Positions 5,894-7,209 of a DNA stretch of 7,209 nucleotides are shown here, in pieces (positions within the stretch are counted from its first letter, which is position 1; each line of letters begins with the position of its first letter). The stretch spans positions 1-7,209 of the forward strand of contig URGG01000092.1 in the NCBI GenBank assembly GCA_900547345.1. The letters run 5' to 3'. The translations under genes and the position numbers were made by a program. The notes beneath the pieces were generated by a model. The model made no database searches, was not told the DNA's origin, and saw only the letters and a list, made by a program, of their open reading frames with translations. Source of the DNA: an uncultured Collinsella sp. (lineage in GTDB: Bacteria; Actinomycetota; Coriobacteriia; Coriobacteriales; Coriobacteriaceae).

Positions 5894-6535
5894 ATGAATC
5901 CGTACACTTCTTCCGGTTCGGTCGCCACGATGACGGCCAACGTGTCCGGCAACGATAACCTCAACGACCTGGGTGACGGTCCGCGCCAGCTCGGCGATCC
6001 CGAGCGCTATCCCGTGGGTGCGGTGACCCGCCGCCTGCTGGGCTATGTTCGCCCGCACCGCGCCTCGTTTACGGCGTCGTTTGTGAGCGCCGCCATCTCG
6101 GTGATCTTGCAACTCTATACGCCCATCCTCGTCGGCGAGGGCATCGACCTCATCGTCGCCACCGGGCAGGTGGACTTCGATGCGCTGCTGCCGCTCGTTA
6201 CCAAGCTCGCGATTGTCGTGGTGGGCGCGGCGGCCCTGGTCGTGCTGGGCCTGCCCTGCGCGCTGGGCTACAACGTGTGGAGCGGCATCCAGCCCCTGGG
6301 CGCGGGCAGCACCGTGCTGGATTTTGAGGACTTCCTTGTCAGCAACCTGTTGCTGCCCATCGGCGCAGTCGTCTATCTGCTGTTCTGCGTCAGCCGCTGG
6401 GGCTGGGGCTTCGAAAATTACCTCGCGGAAGCCAATACCGGAAAAGGCCCCAAGCTCCCCCGCTGGCTGCGTCCCTATTTCCGCTATGTTCTCCCCCTGC
6501 TCATCATCGTCATTCTGGTGCAGGGCCTTCTGTAA
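5894..6535 (+). pseudogene. Chimeric ORF: ABC exporter N-terminus joined to NSS transporter C-terminus
   Basis: The 213-residue frame has two unrelated parts. Residues 1 to about 110 are the start of the partner ABC exporter: a polar extension, then GAVTRRLLGYVRPHRASF (42-59) and the first membrane helix ending LYTPILVGEGIDLIV (74-88), the usual pattern before the second helix. From about residue 112 it becomes the end of a sodium:neurotransmitter symporter (NSS/SNF family): LPCALGYNVWSGI (120-132), LDFEDFLVSNLLLPIGAVVY (142-161), SRWGWGFENYLAEANTGKG (167-185) and a last hydrophobic helix (198-212). The ABC part lacks five helices and the whole ATPase domain, and the NSS part lacks its first eight or so helices and the sodium and substrate sites. 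Neither half can work as its family does. The junction lies near 6224-6245. It is either a genomic rearrangement in frame by chance or a false join between two genomes; see findings. Confidence 0.85.
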
Positions 6536-6550
6536 TCAGTCAAAAATCAA

Positions 6551-6577
6551 GAGCCGTCCCCACGGGGCGGCTCTTTT
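6551..6577. terminator. Bidirectional terminator between converging genes
   Basis: GAGCCGTCCC (6551-6560) pairs with GGGGCGGCTC (6564-6573), including one G-U, around loop CAC. TTTT follows on the plus strand, and the minus strand reads TTGATTTTTG after the stem. It can end the NSS-derived reading frame from the left and the regulator operon from the right. Confidence 0.8.
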
Positions 6578-6590
6578 GTGCGGTCAGGCA

Positions 6591-6803
6591 TTATTCTTCT
6601 TTTTGGTATTCCAGGATATCGCCGGCATCGCAGTCCAGTGCCTCACAGATGGCCGCCAGGGTGGAAAAGCGAATGGCCGTCACCTTGTTGTTCTTGATCT
6701 TGGAAAGGTTGACATTGGAGATGCCAACGCGTTCGGCCAGCTCATTCAGCGATATTTTGCGTTCCACCATCATGCGGTCCAGCCGTAATATTATTTTCCC
6801 CAT
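6591..6803 (-). CDS. Small Cro/CI-type helix-turn-helix regulator (YozG-like)
   Basis: This 70-residue protein consists of little more than one XRE/Cro-CI DNA-binding domain. MVERKISLNELAERVGIS (12-29) holds helices 1-2, NVNLSKIKNNKVTAIRFSTL (30-49) holds the recognition helix and helix 4, and AAICEALDCDAGDILEY (50-66) is the family's closing helix with the conserved D-C-x-x-GDIL-Y pattern. Such short regulators commonly sit directly downstream of DUF2975 membrane protein genes (as with B. subtilis YozG and YoaS). That arrangement is seen here, with 14 nt between the genes. ATG 6803 is chosen because it gives the standard family N-terminus. GGGG at 6816-6813 on the minus strand serves as ribosome binding site and lies right at the stop codon of the preceding gene. 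A longer frame reaching 7001 reads through DUF2975 DNA in the wrong frame and is rejected. Regulated genes are unknown, probably its own operon. Confidence 0.9.
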   Translation of the reverse strand: MGKIILRLDRMMVERKISLNELAERVGISNVNLSKIKNNKVTAIRFSTLAAICEALDCDAGDILEYQKEE

Positions 6804-6817
6804 AGGCAAAGTCCCCT

Positions 6818-7209
6818 TTACACCAGTCCTTCTACATCCTGCTCCAGCGCTGCGCCGTGGGCAAAGCTCTGCGTCAGGCACAGCACGATAATTCCCATCG
6901 AAAAGCCGTAGAGATTCACACTGGTCTCCACGGCGTCCAACCCCTGCACCAGCCGGGAAACGGCACTCATCACCAGCCCGATCACCGGCACGACAATGCA
7001 AAAAATACCGATCTCCCGCAGCATACGGATGTTATCCGGCTGGAACGGCGTGCTTTCCTGCGATTTTTTTAGGATGAGATGCACATTCCGGAATACCATC
7101 GCCATCAGCGAAAGAATGAACACCGCACTGATCCCAAACAGCAGCACGGCCCGCGGCTCCACCGCCCCCGCGGCGTTGGTCCCCGCCCTTTCACAGCCGA
7201 CAATCGTTA
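6818..7209 (-). CDS. DUF2975-type membrane protein, partial (N-terminus outside window)
   Basis: The frame is open from the right window edge to the stop at 6820-6818, giving about 129 residues with no stop upstream. A GTG at 7162 is a possible start but has no ribosome binding site, so the true start is probably beyond the window. DUF2975 proteins are about 160 residues with four membrane helices. Three are visible here: VLLFGISAVFILSLMAMVF (about 110-92 residues from the C-terminus), IGIFCIVVPVIGLVMSAV, and LYGFSMGIIVLCLTQSF near the end. A loop with the PFQPDNIRMLREIG pattern lies between the first two and matches the family. The function is unknown. The gene is probably co-transcribed with the small regulator 14 nt downstream, the usual pairing for this family. 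The assignment rests on pattern and gene pairing, not on a search. Confidence 0.75.
   Translation of the reverse strand, partial: TIVGCERAGTNAAGAVEPRAVLLFGISAVFILSLMAMVFRNVHLILKKSQESTPFQPDNIRMLREIGIFCIVVPVIGLVMSAVSRLVQGLDAVETSVNLYGFSMGIIVLCLTQSFAHGAALEQDVEGLV

Noticed and set aside
4748..6112. Minus-strand ORF of 454 residues
   Set aside because: It is antisense to the ABC exporter, rich in His/Arg/Ala as expected for a shadow of a high-GC gene, and has no family motifs.
5894..6535. A new class of ABC-symporter hybrid transporter
   Set aside because: Both parts are fragments missing their functional cores (ATPase domain; sodium and substrate sites). The sequence is better explained as a junction of two broken genes.

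Overview
The window looks like high-GC DNA from an anaerobic gut bacterium. The left roughly 6.2 kb fits a Coriobacteriia-type actinobacterium such as Collinsella. This rests on strong GC bias, the style of the proteins and the order tRNA-Ser / tadA / SRP RNA. It is an inference, because no search was run. The right roughly 1 kb has a more Bacillota-like gene content: the tail of a sodium:neurotransmitter symporter, a small Cro/CI-type regulator and a DUF2975-type membrane protein.

Layout. Positions 1-80 hold an intrinsic terminator for a gene lying before the window. A LemA-family membrane protein (175-726, minus) has its own terminator. A TetR/AcrR regulator (938-1522, plus) is divergent from it, and a 22-bp interrupted palindrome overlaps a candidate lemA promoter. 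Just after the tetR stop is a complete tRNA-Ser(UGA) on the minus strand. Divergent from the tRNA is one long ORF (1667-3448). It joins a complete TadA tRNA adenosine deaminase to a complete class I glycerate kinase. Next is the SRP RNA gene (about 3557-3711), with its own promoter and a closing stem that doubles as terminator. A large near-perfect inverted repeat (3701-3838) follows and overlaps the SRP RNA 3' end.

From 4037 there is a two-gene ABC exporter operon. The first gene is complete and has the degenerate ATPase site typical of the non-catalytic half of heterodimeric exporters (YheI/BmrC/TM287 type). The second gene starts correctly with a strong Shine-Dalgarno sequence but keeps only about its first 110 residues. 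It then runs in frame into the last four or so helices of a sodium-dependent (NSS family) transporter and stops at 6535. A bidirectional hairpin terminator separates it from the converging regulator/DUF2975 pair, which runs off the right edge.

The main points of interest are the TadA-glycerate kinase fusion, the long palindrome attached to the SRP RNA gene, and the ABC/NSS chimera at about 6224-6245. The chimera is either a genuine recombination scar or, more likely, a misjoin of two genomes in an assembly. It should be tested before anything is built on the right-hand kilobase. I see no CRISPR array, no insertion sequence and no clear defence system.
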